A DNA stretch of 64,000 nucleotides from Cytospora piceicola (Eukaryota; Ascomycota; Sordariomycetes; Diaporthales; Cytosporaceae). The stretch is taken from the NCBI GenBank assembly GCA_023375675.1, contig JALQBC010000002.1:1798001-1862000 (forward strand), in the 5' to 3' direction. Positions 1 through 12,200 of this stretch are shown here, one piece after another. A program made the position numbers and the translations under genes. A model generated the notes under the pieces. It worked only from the letters and a program-made list of their open reading frames with translations, was not told the origin of the DNA and ran no database searches. How positions within the stretch are numbered: position 1 is the first letter of the stretch; every line of letters starts with the position of its first letter.

Positions 1-1
1 C

Positions 2-391
2 CAGCGCATCCGGAACGACCTGCTGAAGCGCGCGGCCGAGTTCAACATCGCGCTCGAGGACGTCTCCATCACCCACATGACCTTCGGCAAGGAGTTCACC
101 AAGGCGGTCGAGCAGAAGCAGATCGCCCAGCAGGACGCCGAGAGGGCGCGCTTCATCGTCGAGAAGGCCGAGCAGGAGAGGCAGGCTAACGTCATCCGCG
201 CCGAGGGTGAGGCCGAGAGTGCCGACGCCATCGCCAAGGCCATCGCCAAGTCCGGCGACGGGCTGATCCAGATCCGAAAGATCGAGGCGAGCCGGGAGAT
301 CGCGCAGACGCTGGCGAGCAACCCCAACGTTGCCTACTTGCCGGGTGGGAAGCAGGGGACGAATATCTTGCTGAACGCCGGGCGCGCATAA
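2..391 (+). CDS. PHB1: Prohibitin-1, C-terminal part (5' end outside window)
   Basis: The open frame enters from the left edge and runs 129 codons to a TAA. It holds the end of the SPFH/PHB domain and the long charged coiled coil typical of prohibitins ([20 protein letters not shown], then [20 protein letters not shown]). It ends with the family's tail, [18 protein letters not shown]. Prohibitin 1 assembles with prohibitin 2 into ring complexes in the mitochondrial inner membrane. These scaffold the m-AAA protease and stabilise newly made respiratory subunits. The tail looks like Phb1 rather than Phb2, which usually has a longer, more basic C-terminus. No intron is visible in this part. The downstream neighbour REX3 is convergent. 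Confidence 0.93.
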   Translation, partial: QRIRNDLLKRAAEFNIALEDVSITHMTFGKEFTKAVEQKQIAQQDAERARFIVEKAEQERQANVIRAEGEAESADAIAKAIAKSGDGLIQIRKIEASREIAQTLASNPNVAYLPGGKQGTNILLNAGRA

Positions 392-1056
392 GCAGGAAGT
401 TGTGCTGAGTAGCGTTGAGAGATGGAAATGCTGGTGAAAGCCTTTGAGGTTGGGTGGTGGGACGGGTATCATCGCAGCGATGAGTGCCGCTCTGTGGGCT
501 GCTTGGAATGCGGCTCGTGTACATTTACACCGGAGATGAGGTTTATGGGATCTCGTCTACTCCACTTTGAATGATTAATGGCAAAACTCCCTTTTTTGAA
601 AGCAACGCCATGCGTGGATTTATACACTACGACGCCTCTCTATGCATTCCTTTACTTGTATCATTTCTGCTGTGAATCAACCGCACAACCCGGAACTACC
701 GCCAAGGCGACAGTACATCGCGTAATAGGGGTAAAGCCCACAATACAGTAGCGAACGGTATGATGTCAAGTAATGTCACCTGAGAAAGTATCACATGGCT
801 CTCGAGTCGGCTGCCCTATAGAGAGATAAGCTCTTGTCTGTAAGGCAGCCTGCGTTGCTGAGAGCTACAGGGAGGTGCAACTTAGAATAGGAGGAAGTCG
901 AAGATGTTACTAAAGGAAAAAAGGGAACCTTACCGGTCCTACTTATTAGGTGAAGGGCCACTGATGAGATTTATTCGTGTCATTGGGTGCTCCTTCGCTG
1001 AAAATTTGCTGTAGAAATCTACGCTCCAATGTTCAAATCTCAAGGTCGTAGCTTAC
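392..1056. other. Convergent 3' intergenic region PHB1/REX3
   Basis: This 665-bp stretch holds the 3' UTRs of two convergent genes. I see no coding periodicity, RNA gene or repeat in it. Confidence 0.6.
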
Positions 1057-3372
1057 TTATGGTGCCTCAAGAAACTCTTCGGTAAGCAGAGCTCCTTGCT
1101 CGGTGCCAACCGAATCCTCGCCCTCCTGTGTATCTGGGCTCCAGCCTGGCTCCCTGAGGCTCCCATCGACAAATTTCCAACCATCCGACTTCATCGATGA
1201 CCATTCCTTTTGGACCTTCAGGCGGGCTAGCTCACCAGCAGCCCTCGCATCCTCAGCGCTGTCGTGACCGTCCCCCGTATCCAATTGGATGCGTCGTTTC
1301 AGGTGCACCTCCATGAGGATCTTGAGGCTGTTTCGAATGGGCAGCCCTCTCCTGTGAGGATAAAGCAAAATGGTGTCGACAAGTTTGGGGTGGACCATAC
1401 GCATGGCGTTCAAGTCGTTCTCGAGGCCGTGACCGATGAGGACAGTGTCAGGGCTGATCAGGGAGAAGAGCAAGTCGCGAGCAACTTCGGGCGAAGAGAC
1501 TTTTTGCAGGATTTTCCTCTCGCCGGGTTTCTGCTCAGGGGCCTTCCAGTCTTTGGTCCAAGACACCCCCCGTGCCAAGTCCTCCGGCCAGACACCGCTG
1601 TATCGCGAGTTGAGATCCAGAATCTCGCCAAAGGGCTGGACCAGCACATCGACCAACTCCGCGCCGTCAGGCCATGACGTCGCAGTCACCCGGATGAGCT
1701 CCATCCCATAGACGGTGTAGCCCATCTCGCAGTCGAAGCAAACGGCCTTCGCGACGTCAGGCCTGTCGTTTTCTGGAGCTGCCGCGTAATTCCACACCGT
1801 GGCAAGTCTCTTGGGATCACTGGTCTTCCAGACGTGGTTAGCTCCCTGGACGCAACCTGGCGATTCACCGGCATCTTGTTCACAGCACCGGTATCGCTTG
1901 GGGACGTAAGAGGTGTCTCCCTTTGGACGATCGGGAAGGTACTGTCTTCCCGGGTGGTGAGTACACTTCCCACCAGAGGCCAATTCACCCGTCTCGAGGT
2001 TGCGGCCGGGGAAGACCTGAAAGCGAGCTGTGCATCGGTCACACTTCTCCCAGTTCTTGGACATCTCGACCGCCGCTTTGGCCATAATAATTTGCTCGTC
2101 CGAAGGTGGAATGGGGACGTAACCGTACGCAGCAAGGCCGGAGATTGGCGTGACCAGTCTCTTGTTGAGGATTTCTACCTCCTGGTCCGGAGTCAAGCCC
2201 GTGTTGATGACGACCGCGGCCATATCGGCTGGTTTCTTCTCAGGCTGCGCGGTCTCTGTGGCCTTCCTACGCTCCTTGATCCAGTCGTCCACGGACATCT
2301 TCTTGTGTCTCACAACATCCTGTTTGAGAAGATTGCCGTATATGGCCGCCTTGTGGATGGCGAGATGTTGCTCGCGATCGAGAGCCATCCAGATGAGCTC
2401 CTGGGCTGACAGGACCAGGCCAAGTTTCTTGAGTTCAGGATCCTTGGAGCTCTTCTTGGTAGTTTCCTCGTTGAGTCTCACGAACTGGGCATGTAGCAGT
2501 TTCAGCAGCTGAAGTCGAACGCTGTGGGAAGCTGGAGACTTTTGGAGGTGCCGAGGGTTCAGAGCCTCGGGCTTCCTGGGTTTGACCGGGGTAGACTTGG
2601 GCTTATCTTCGTTGGCTTCGGTTGAGGCTGATACTCCTGAAGCAGGCCCAACATGTGACGAGGTAAGTTGCGTGGTTCCCAGAGTTTTAGTTGGGATTGG
2701 CTTTGTAGTCTCCGAGGTTTTTGGTTTCTGGAGTACGGTTCTAGAGACTTGGGAAGGCAAAGTAGAAATAGAACTGGGTTTCGAAGCACTGATTGCTTGA
2801 TATTTGAGTGAATTCTGTTCGTTGGCGATTGTTGGTTGTGTTGGTTTCTTCAATAGAGATGGGGCTGGAGGTGAAAATGGATCGTAAAGATCAGATGCCG
2901 CGATCTCGTCACTCTCATTCACCACTACCTGTTGGTCTTCTGTGACTAACAGGGTATCAACACTCTCGTCACTCTCTTGTTCGCCTTCGCGAGGGCGCTT
3001 TCGTCCAGCAGTAGAACAATCAGCCCGCATACTGTTGACAGTGGCAGCATCCCCTTGTGGCATACTGGCAGGCGGGACACTAGGCTGCGGACTCTGTTGG
3101 GGCAGCCCGCCATGACCCAATAGGTCATCTCCCTGCCAAACATCACCGACTGGCTCGAAGTTCTCAGTCCTTTGACGTTTCGCCGGGCGATCGTTCGCTC
3201 GTGTGCCATCGTCGGCTCCATCAAGACCTGTGTTGAGCGCCTCCTCTCTGTGCCCGAATAGGCAAGCAACGGTATTGCACCTCCCCCCTCCGGCCTCCTT
3301 AGGGCAGGGAAGGTGCTTCAGCCCGCTGAACACAGGCACTGCACTGGTAGGGGCGCCAGATGGGCCAGCCAT
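1057..3372 (-). CDS. REX3: RNA exonuclease 3 (DEDDh 3'-5' exonuclease, REXO1/Rex3 family)
   Basis: Single-exon gene of 771 codons. Rex3-type enzymes trim the 3' ends of nuclear RNAs such as RNase MRP RNA and snoRNAs. The N-terminus (about residues 16-45) has a CCCH-like zinc-binding segment, with Cys at LPCPKE and GRCNTVACLFGH. A disordered, Ser/Pro/Lys-rich region follows, up to about residue 270. The C-terminal exonuclease domain carries all three Exo motifs: FDCEMGYT near residue 543 (Asp and Glu metal ligands), GHGLENDLNAMR near 645, and HDSAEDARAAGEL near 701, which supplies the DEDDh histidine and last aspartate. A Cys-rich insert (CDRCTARF, then RYRCCEQDAGESPGC) lies just before the nuclease and is common in fungal Rex3. 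The ATG is the first in frame. Codons are open throughout and no intron is needed. Confidence 0.9.
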   Translation of the reverse strand: MAGPSGAPTSAVPVFSGLKHLPCPKEAGGGRCNTVACLFGHREEALNTGLDGADDGTRANDRPAKRQRTENFEPVGDVWQGDDLLGHGGLPQQSPQPSVPPASMPQGDAATVNSMRADCSTAGRKRPREGEQESDESVDTLLVTEDQQVVVNESDEIAASDLYDPFSPPAPSLLKKPTQPTIANEQNSLKYQAISASKPSSISTLPSQVSRTVLQKPKTSETTKPIPTKTLGTTQLTSSHVGPASGVSASTEANEDKPKSTPVKPRKPEALNPRHLQKSPASHSVRLQLLKLLHAQFVRLNEETTKKSSKDPELKKLGLVLSAQELIWMALDREQHLAIHKAAIYGNLLKQDVVRHKKMSVDDWIKERRKATETAQPEKKPADMAAVVINTGLTPDQEVEILNKRLVTPISGLAAYGYVPIPPSDEQIIMAKAAVEMSKNWEKCDRCTARFQVFPGRNLETGELASGGKCTHHPGRQYLPDRPKGDTSYVPKRYRCCEQDAGESPGCVQGANHVWKTSDPKRLATVWNYAAAPENDRPDVAKAVCFDCEMGYTVYGMELIRVTATSWPDGAELVDVLVQPFGEILDLNSRYSGVWPEDLARGVSWTKDWKAPEQKPGERKILQKVSSPEVARDLLFSLISPDTVLIGHGLENDLNAMRMVHPKLVDTILLYPHRRGLPIRNSLKILMEVHLKRRIQLDTGDGHDSAEDARAAGELARLKVQKEWSSMKSDGWKFVDGSLREPGWSPDTQEGEDSVGTEQGALLTEEFLEAP

Positions 3373-3972
3373 GATGGGCAGATGGGTGGGTGGGCAGCGT
3401 TGTTTCCAAGGACGAAGACGTGAAGCTGGCAGGTTTAGATGTGTGTGTGGCTCAATGTGGAAGCTCCTTCTTGAGAGTCAACAAGTGACCCTTCGGAGTA
3501 AGGTCAACATGTGTTTGAGTGGCTTATGAGAGGTAGATGCCGATGATTCAGAAGACACACGGCGGGAGTTTGAGACGCTGAAACGTTGAAACGTTGAACG
3601 TACCTTTAGACTAGAGGTGGGTGGGTGGTTCTAGCATTCTAGCATTCTAGCATTGTAGTCTGCGCAAGTGGTAGTACGAAGTTGAACCTTGAACCCTGTG
3701 CACATGTGAGGCTCAGATTGAGCGGGTCTTTGTTCTGCAGGCTGACGCCTTAGCGCGTCCGCCCCGACAGGAGATGGAACGTGAGATTGAGGGGGCCATT
3801 TTCTTCTTTAGTGCTTCCATGCATTCCAGAAATTACACCGATGAAAGTTTAAATATCTGCTCGGTACGAAGGTACTACCCAAGTAGGTATTCATGCAGCT
3901 GGGCAACAAAGAAAGGATAACTACCTAGGTACTGTAGCGGGAATTCGTGGGTCTTAGTAATGGTTGTTCCCC

Positions 3973-4390
3973 TAACATACGATTACAGTATAGCCAATCG
4001 TTAGCCTAGGAATTACCGTTGTCTAGAAAATAACCGTTGTCATTTTCTCACCTTAATAAATCGCTTCGGGATTAAAACTGGCTGACTTAGAATTTACCTA
4101 CCGTCTTCCTTTGCCTAAGGGAATCATTTAGAAATGGTGTTGCTTTAAGATACTTAGATACGACGTAGATCCTAGGTTTGAATGACCGATTGATTCCTCT
4201 GAGAGAGAGAGAGAGAGAGAGAGGATGCCGGCGTACCTTCCCTTCGATCATTTCAATGTTGACCTTATTACGGAGAATAGAGGGAAGGTACGAAGACCTT
4301 AGGGTAATCTGACATCTAGAGCCAATTAAACCAGGCTATCTTAAGCGTTGTCAGGAAAATAACCGTTGTCTATACTGTAATCGTATGTTA
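3973..4390. repeat. 21-bp perfect inverted repeat enclosing about 376 bp (MITE-like candidate)
   Basis: Positions 3973-3993 are the exact reverse complement of 4370-4390 (21 of 21). The arms are flanked inside by direct copies of AAAATAACCGTTGTC (near 4028 and 4356). Just outside lie related TGGTTGT words (near 3961 and 4400) and a palindromic AATAACCGTTATT (near 4414). The interior is AT-rich and non-coding. This is the layout of a short non-autonomous DNA transposon relic or a hairpin element. I did not recognise a known family, and no clear target-site duplication could be fixed. Confidence 0.5.
4201..4223. repeat. (GA)n microsatellite
   Basis: A perfect GA dinucleotide tract lies inside the inverted-repeat interval. 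Confidence 0.95.
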
Positions 4391-5584
4391 CCGAGCAATG
4401 GTTGTGTCTGTTAATAACCGTTATTATTCCCTAGGTTGGGCCGCAGCAGTAGATAGTAAGGCAGGTAACGGAGGGATTTAGGAGACAGCGACTGGCGGAC
4501 TGCTGCGCGTATGCCAGAAAGACAAAGCCATGCAGAAGAAACCAGACTCAACTGGAGATATACTCGACACGAGGGAGGGAGGGTCGACTCGGTAGTGTAG
4601 GGAATAACAGAGGGCATTCTCACTCACCCAGACAGCGAGACAGCCCGACCGTCCAAACGGATCGTGACTCCCAGGTCCTTAACAATGCAGGTTGCTTTCC
4701 CTGAAACGGTATCATGATGCATCCACGATGACCTAGATTGTCATGATATCCATCCATGTCCCTCATTACAGACCTTCGGACCTTATCAGTTGGGGAAGAC
4801 ACACTCTTCCTACTGACTACCAAGGTAGGTAAAGTACTGTCAGACAAGTCCGGAATGGTTGCACGGCAGTGGTGACGACACAGATATTTAGATAGTAGCG
4901 TTCCGAGTTCACGATCCCAATATTCCCTGTTCTCTTCTCTTCTTCTCCTAGTATTATTTCTTTGGTATTATAGACCCTCGACTTCTCTGCTCCCATAGAC
5001 CAAGAAGCTGTAAGTCGCACTTGAAACTCTGCCAAACACTCGACCAACGTCTACGAACAAACACCAGCCAGCTCTTAGAACAGACAATGATCCAAGGGTC
5101 CCACGCGGAATTCGATTTTGCGCCCCTACCGACACGCTCTACCGAGCCTCTACCGAGTACCCATTTACGGCCCGGACCTTTGCGCCGTGCCCAGCAGCCT
5201 CTGTCTCATCTCCGGATCTCGTTAACCCCGGAGCTGATCCCGGAGCCGAACGCCGAAGGGACCCCTGACCCAGCCTCGAACCGCCTCTGGTGGCTAAGGC
5301 CTAGTACCGCTAATTACAGGAGCATTGTGTCGGTTGGGAGAAATTAGAAGAGAAACAGGTGAGCTCTCGTAAGCCTAGAGCAAGAAGAAAAAAAAGGAGG
5401 GAGAGACAAAGATCAGTCGAGCACAATTAGGGTGGAGATCAACCCGCAGCGCACGATACACGTAATTAGCGGTGTTTGGCGAGCCCCGGAGGCTTGTCAC
5501 CACCGCTGTCCGATTCTCGCTCCGTAATGTTGCCCTTCTCTGTTCAGTCCATTGATCGCTCTCTGATCATCGACGACAAAAGTT

Positions 5585-7257
5585 ATGGCTGAATACACGG
5601 GCGGTACGGTCGAGGCTGACCACCTTTGCGTGCTGGTCCATGGTGTAAGTCTCTTGTCTTTTTTGAGAAGCTTTTGACCAACAGAGTTATTCTTCCTACC
5701 TGCCAACACAACACAGTCAACCCCTGAGGACGCCGTGCGCTTGCATTGGCCGACGGCATTCAACGTCTTTGAACAAAATCCCAAAACTGTTCTCCAACAC
5801 CGTCTCCAAAAGGCTTGAGCACAGTTTCACACTCAACAGGAATGCTGACGACGCGATTGATTTGACCTGTATAGCTATGGGGCAACCCGATCCACATGGC
5901 AAGCGTTGCCAAGGCCCTCCGCGCGAAACACCCGGCCGACAAAGTCTACATCCTCTGCGTCAAGCGCAACAGCGGCTCCTTCACCTACGACGGCATCGAG
6001 CTCGGCGGCGAGCGGGTGTGCCTCGAGATCGAGGAGGAGCTCCGCGCCATCGAGGCCCGCGGCGGCAAGATCAGGAAGCTGAGCGTCGTGGGCTACAGCC
6101 TGGGGGGCCTCGTCGCGCGCTACGCCATCGGGCTGCTGTACGCAAAGGGGGTGCTGGGCGGCCTGGAGTGCATGAACTTCACCGCGTTCGCCAGCCCCTT
6201 CATCGGCGTCCGCACGCCGCTGCACGGGGGCGCGAACCACCTGTGGAACGTCCTGGGCGCGCGCACGCTCTCCACGTCCGGGAGGCAGCTGTTCACCATC
6301 GACAAGTTCCGCAACACGGGCCGGCCGCTGCTGGCGGTGCTGGCTGACCGCAACTCCATCTTCATGCAGGGCCTGGCCCAGTTCCAGCGGCGGACCCTCT
6401 ACGCCAACATCATCAACGACAGGAGCGCAGTATACTACACGACGGGGATAGACAAGACGGACCCGTATACCGACCTGACCAAGGTGCGGGTCAACTACGC
6501 AAAGGGCTACGAAGACGTGGTCCTGGATAGGACGCACCCGGTCGATCCCATACCACCCTACGCCTGGCCCAAGGACACGTTCGCGGAGAAGTTCAACAAG
6601 TGGCTACGGCGCGTGCCCTTCATCCTGGCGCTGATCGTCCTGGTGCCCCTGGCCATCATCGCCTACTTCATCAACAGCATCATCCAGACGGTGCGGAGCT
6701 ACAAGAGGATCGCCCTGCACGAGAAGGGCCAGGCCGGCATCAACATCGACGAGTACCGGATGCCGGTGCTCATCAACGAGCTCCGCGGCGCCGTCGAGGA
6801 CGCCTACGAGGAGCTGAGCAGCGCCCAGCAGCAGCAGTACCTCGGCCTGTCGGACGACGACGGCGACTCGTCCTCGGACTCGGACAACGGCTCTTCGTCC
6901 TCGTGTTCTGCCTCTGGTAGTGGTGGTGGTGGTGCTGCTACCACCGAGGCCTGGCCGTTACTAGACGACAAGTCCGAGGGCGGCGCTACGTCGAGGTTCG
7001 CAAGGCGCGCGAGCGACCGCAACATCCTGCGCCGGGAGCGCAAGCAGAGCCAGCCTGGCCAGCCCACGTTGGCCCTGGCGCCGTGCCAGTTTGAGATGAT
7101 TTCCGCCCTGGACAGTCTCGGCTGGAGGAAGTATCCCGTCTGGATCCACCGTAACCGGCATAGCCATGCTTCGATTATTGTGCGGACGGAGAAGGAGATC
7201 TTCAGTGAGGGCTATATTGTAATGAGGCACTGGCTGAACGAGGAATTTTTGGTCTAG
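5585..7257 (+). CDS. DUF676 serine lipase/phospholipase, Lpl1-like (lipid droplet)
   Basis: Two exons: 5585-5644 and 5875-7257, joined across a 230-bp GTAAGT...TAG intron in phase 0. They give a 480-residue protein. The splice restores the block LCVLVHGLWGNPIHMASVAK, which holds the oxyanion-hole HG motif. The nucleophile elbow is GYSLGG, with the serine at residue 95. A hydrophobic segment at about residues 267-290 (FILALIVLVPLAIIAYFINS) would anchor it in a membrane. It is followed by an acidic Ser-rich low-complexity stretch (near 325-345). The C-terminus contains WIHRNRHSHASIIVR, which may supply the catalytic histidine. The family includes yeast Lpl1, a lipid-droplet phospholipase; that exact role is inferred. 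The upstream exon was placed because residues before the second exon are otherwise missing. Confidence 0.85.
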
Positions 7258-8911
7258 TAGGCCTATCTTGTTGAATTGTGTAAAAGTTCCTAGACTGAGG
7301 ATAGATGGATATATGGATAGAGGCATAAAGGCATAGAGGCATAGAGGGCGCAACAGCGGGTTCCATTTATTGCATGTTTTTTGGTCATTATACCCTTTAC
7401 ACTTGCACGGCGTGTTGGTACATACACACATTATTGGTAGCCAAATCACACACTTTGAATAGTAGTTGGATCACGGCATGTTTCGTCCATCTCCCAGAGA
7501 CACCATTCCTCGCAGGCGCGGAGCTTGTCGGGGTGGAATGGCTGACTCGATGAAGAAGGGCGTAGACGACAGCTGTCACCTCGAGATCGGAGAGACAGAC
7601 ATACAACGTTTCCCGGGAAGATCCTTCCTGGTTCTTTACGAACAACGCTAACGCCCTTTTGCCGTCCCGAGACTGAAGCTAACGTTGCGATCGCGAGACC
7701 GGATCCGTACGGCTGGGTTCGGTCTACCTTTGGGTGTCTCATTGCTCTTGCTCTCGCTCTCGCCTGCGACGACACTGCTCATTCGGTGCACATGTAGCAC
7801 GCGTATTTCCGCATCTCCGTGATGTTGGAGAAGACGGTGCGGACCGATGTAGCCATGTTGAAGGAGGGATTGACAAAAGCCCCAGGCTTCCGTGTCGCGG
7901 GTTCTCGAACAGCACTCTCGATGCACCTTTAATTCTCTGGAACCTAATCCGGACTGGAGCTTCCGGCATGCTTGACGAAGTTTGAGGAAATGACCGCATA
8001 CAGATACACGATGGACATGAGGGTGTTGCTAAGCTGCCGGCGTCTGACCTTGACTCGGCTTACGCATGCATAATCTTTTTGACCGGGGCGCATGGCAAAA
8101 AGTCGGGGTGTTTGGACCCTCAAAGGGGAGCTCTCGGAATGGGGAAATGTTAGACTCGAAATGCTAGAACTTACGATGATGGTTGTGATGTCATGACGTT
8201 ATGGGAGGCAAAGTGTCATGGATTCCTGACTCGACAGGGCTCGCCTCCTTGGCACTCGGGGCACTTTGAATATCGAAGGCGATAAGTACATAGCCAAGCA
8301 GCGGCGATACAATCGTCGGAGATGGTTTCGATGGGTAGGACAATTAGCAGCAGCATGTTGGTCTTTCTCGGTCACGAACAAGGAGTTGGGAAGCCAGATG
8401 TATTTCTCTGTGTGAATTGTTGTTGATTTGTAAAATGCCAATCGCATCTGCTGGAAAACGTATTTACTGATGTTTGCGGACAACCAAAAAGTCTCGCCAA
8501 TTATTCCACCAAAGGGAGCCCCGATTAGCTCCGAAACACCATAATGACAAATAAAGGGAGGAGGGGCCGTCCACCCAAACCGTTCGAAGCGCTGAATTCA
8601 GGAAACAACGGGACGACCCCCTTGACGCCGTGCGTAGATAGATAGTGATATGTATGTGTGGTACCCCAGGTTGGTCCAGGGACTGGCTTTCACCCCAGTC
8701 GCGGGACTCTGTAGACTGCCCTTTGCCCAGATCGACCGGGTGAAGGGTGACACATTAAGATGCGAAGGGGCAGTCTCTGGGCGTAGTAGATATAGCCCCG
8801 GAGTCGATCTCGCGCGATGTTCTCGGCGGGAGAAGACAGCAGCGTGTGCGTCTCTCGGCGGGATCATGGAGAGTCGAGCCTCGAAGCGAAGTGCCGGATA
8901 AATCGACCCAT
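7258..8911. other. Convergent intergenic region, nothing recognised
   Basis: This 1.65-kb interval lies between the lipase and the AN1 gene. It contains a short GGCATA(A/G)A-type repeat near 7317-7350 and only short overlapping open frames on both strands without conserved motifs. I see no RNA gene. Confidence 0.4.
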
Positions 8912-9287
8912 CTATATCCTGACGACTTGGGTACGCTCGCTGTTGAGCTGGGCAGCGTTCTGCTCGTGTGCTGCCTTCTTGCACTGAAGAGGTGGGAAGA
9001 GATACATGTCAGCCAAAGCTCCTTCAAGTAAATAAATCGTGATCGCTGCTGCCGTCCAGGGTACCGTCCAAGCCAAAAAGCCACCATGGAGCATCATCGA
9101 AGGGATCATCGAAGGGATATGGAATCGCTGTACTTACGTCCTCAAGACCCGCGCAATCGTGGCTCTCTAGCATACGGTGCCTTCCGCAGAAGTGGCCGTT
9201 GCAGAAACTGCAGTCCCCGACAATCCGCTGGGCAGCTTCCTTGCACTCTGGGCTCGAACACTTGACCTTGTTCCTCTTGGGAGCCAT
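8912..9287 (-). CDS. Small AN1-type zinc-finger protein
   Basis: Two exons, 9138-9287 and 8912-8983, separated by a 154-bp intron (GTAAGT donor, TTCAG acceptor, phase 0), give 73 residues. Nearly the whole protein is one AN1 finger. The metal ligands are Cys10, Cys15, Cys26, Cys29, Cys34, His37, His43 and Cys45 (C-x4-C-x10-C-x2-C-x4-C-x2-H-x5-H-x-C). The second exon supplies the conserved tail CKKAAHEQNAAQLNSERT. Reading through the intron would replace this tail with unrelated residues, so the splice is well supported. AN1 fingers occur in stress-associated and ubiquitin/proteasome-linked proteins. For this stand-alone form the function is not established. Confidence 0.88.
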
Positions 9288-12200
9288 ATTTGTTGTGGTG
9301 GTGGTGGTGGCGGTGGTGGTTGTTGTTATTGTTTCGGTGAAATTGACGATAGTCGCTTGATGTTCTGATGTGCCGAATAATGTTGGCGCAAGTCGTCGGT
9401 GAGAGTTCGGTGTCTTGAGAGTCGACTTATATTAGTCACAGAACAGGAGAGGATGGATGGTCTCGAAACCAAGTGCCGAACAAGGGAGATGGAGATTGGC
9501 AATGTTATGTACTAACGTGATCGAAAAAAGGTGAGGTGAGCGGAAGGAAGATGCTGGAAAAGGCGGCAAAGGGGCGGGTGGGTGATGGTGGTGATGACCA
9601 AAGCGACTCCAGGGGTTGGCGATCCAAAGGGGTGTTATTAAGTGGCCGGGGGGGCGGAGTGAGGCTGCAATGGTTCGCGTCCCTTGGCTTCTGATGGTCG
9701 GTCGAATTAATGCAGTCACAGTTGTAAAAGTAACAGTGTGTATGTATGTATATGCAGTAATCCGTATATGCCGTGACGCCGAGGCGAGATGACGGGATGG
9801 ATTTCTAATCGGGGACTGGCGAGCGAACTTGCAGGAGATGCGAGATGCGAGATGCGATTACGACTGCGACTGTGACTGCGATGAGATGCGATGCGTCAAT
9901 GACAAGGCGAGGCAAGATGATGAGGCTCCGCTTTCGGGGGTCTCGGAGGCGGTGGATGTGTGAAGAGAGAGGGAGTACGAGTAAGTGAGTCTCAAGGAAG
10001 TACGTAGAGAACAGTCAGACAGTTGGACAGCCAGCACACTCCGTAAACTCCGTAAAGAGGAATAGATGGCACAAGACGTGAAGAAAGATCAAGGGAAAAG
10101 AAGGAGGAACAGGATACGAGAGTAGGCTTGTGAGAACCACGACGTCTTAAATATCTAGATAGCTACCTCAGTAGATAGACAGCGTACCGTCAGATAGGAC
10201 AAGTGCCAGTACAAAGCGATGGCCGCATTGCGTGTGAGGTGGTTTCAATGGCCTCCGAATGGCTCCGTTCCCAGCAAGCAGCTGACGAGAGCATGTTGGA
10301 GCCTGCGAGCCTCTTGTCACTTGTCACTCGTCGCTCGTCGCCCGGTCACTCGCTAAGTTCCTACCTAGGGAGGTACTTAGGTACTTAGGAGGATGCCTGG
10401 TACCGGGATGCCTGGGGAATCTGGATGTGCCCACTGCAACACAGCGGCAGCCCCGCCCAGCAGCAGCCAGCCTGCCAGTCGCCAGCCACAACCATAGCCC
10501 GGCAAGCCCAGTCAGTATTGCCACGACCATGTCCTCAAGTGCTGCCGACCTGACATGGTCATTCCTGCCGTTGAACACGATTGACCAAAAACTGCAGTGC
10601 ATGTGGTTCCCACCTTTGTTTCCGCTCCCTTTCGGAATCGGGGCCGCCCACAACAAGAACCAATTGAATCGTCCCGTCCCTTTCCTTCCGCTGTGACCTA
10701 CACAGTACAATCTGTATCGTGCATACCTACCTAGGTACCTAGGTACGTATACGTATCAACAAGCTGCCCACTGACCTAAGTATCCCAGCATCTCTGCAGG
10801 GGTTCGGGTCCGGGTACGGCGGGACCCATCTTGGACTGGCCATCATGTACTCAGGTACTTATTACTGGGCCACCATGTGGGCTTGCCGCATCGCTAAGAA
10901 CGCCCATTCCATCCATCGGTCACACATGCTGCCATTATGTACCTAGATACCTAGGGATCTTGATCATCACCAGTACTTATCTAGGTAAGTAATTAAGGCC
11001 TCTCTTGTCCTTTGTTATCACATATCTCCATAAATCATTGATGGGCTCTTGCTGGGCTGGGTGAGGTCCATCTAACGGTCATCCATACGGACAGACGACC
11101 AAATTGAGGCCGCCTTCTTCATGTTCCGAGCCAGAACTAGCCACTCACTCAATCATGGACAGCTCATCCTACATGGTGCCCGTCGCTCCCATCGGTGACA
11201 GCGCCAGGGATGGACAGGTCGGCAGTGGAAACGTGGCGTGTTCGGAGCCACCTGGACACACATCGCCGACCCGTCCTGCAGATGTGCCACGGCGACAGGG
11301 CAGCAAAGGGGGCGACACGGATGGCAATACGGCGGGGTTTTGACGCCAGGACGCCGGCCGTGCCACACAAGTTGGCCTTGGCCGACGACATGCTGCTGCT
11401 TCCCTTTTCTGATATATTGCCTGCGGCCGTCCTGCCTTTCTGCCTTTGTCCCCCCTGCCGCTAACCTCAAAGACCTTTCCTCTCCGCCGGGATACTACTG
11501 GACTGCATCTGCTTACTGTGCACACAGTAAAGTCACACATCATCCCGGATCATCAACAGAGGCACTACTGGTTCGTCCCAGCAATAGGTCTGGTAGCACG
11601 GCACGAGCGTCCTATGACGCCGGCTGCCAACATATTGCTCGACACATATTACTGTACACAGTACGCACGTTCATCGGGATTTCCTTGGACAAACCTGGGA
11701 CAACATGGACGTTGTTGTCAACGGGCGTGCCGGTCGGCCCACTTCAGTGTCAGTGATCGACAGCGCAGGGCCCCTGCACGCGAGGAACGCGCTACCCTGA
11801 GTACATACATATCTACATACACACATATGTAGTGTACTAAAGACTTCGCCCTGCATTCAACGATTGGCAATTCAGGAATCCCATAGAACGGCCCAGAATT
11901 GCTACTAGCCGGACACCAGCAGCATATCAGAAAGCATCCCGGTTGTGCAATTCTTGTCTGAGGGGAACGGAGGAGTAACAGCCATGCACTAACAGACGAC
12001 TGGGTACTATTTACGGATGTGCAATCGTGGAGATAGATATCTGCAGTGGAATTCCTGCAGCGGCAACCGTCAGGGCCCACCCAACTGCAGACGACTACGC
12101 AGTACGGCCACCGTCACATTCCTCCGGCTCTGCACTCTGTCCACGCGAAACTGATATGCACTACATGAGGAAACACGCACGACTCATCGTACCTATCGGA

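Larger units (their letters stand above)
3373..5584. other. Intergenic region, AT-rich centre with an inverted repeat
   Basis: This 2.2-kb divergent intergenic region lies between REX3 and the DUF676 lipase. Its first part is the REX3 promoter side, with short repeats (an 8-bp TTCTAGCA unit three times at 3629-3652, and GAAACGTT repeats near 3577-3600). From about 3830 to 4450 it turns AT-rich and contains a 21-bp perfect inverted repeat and a GA microsatellite, listed separately. Short open frames at 4411-5347 look random. From about 5350 to 5584 is the likely lipase 5' leader. Confidence 0.5.

Noticed and set aside
11104..11832. Overlapping open frames of 79-172 codons on both strands
   Set aside because: Several frames are open at once in moderately GC-rich DNA, with no domain, splice logic or composition bias.
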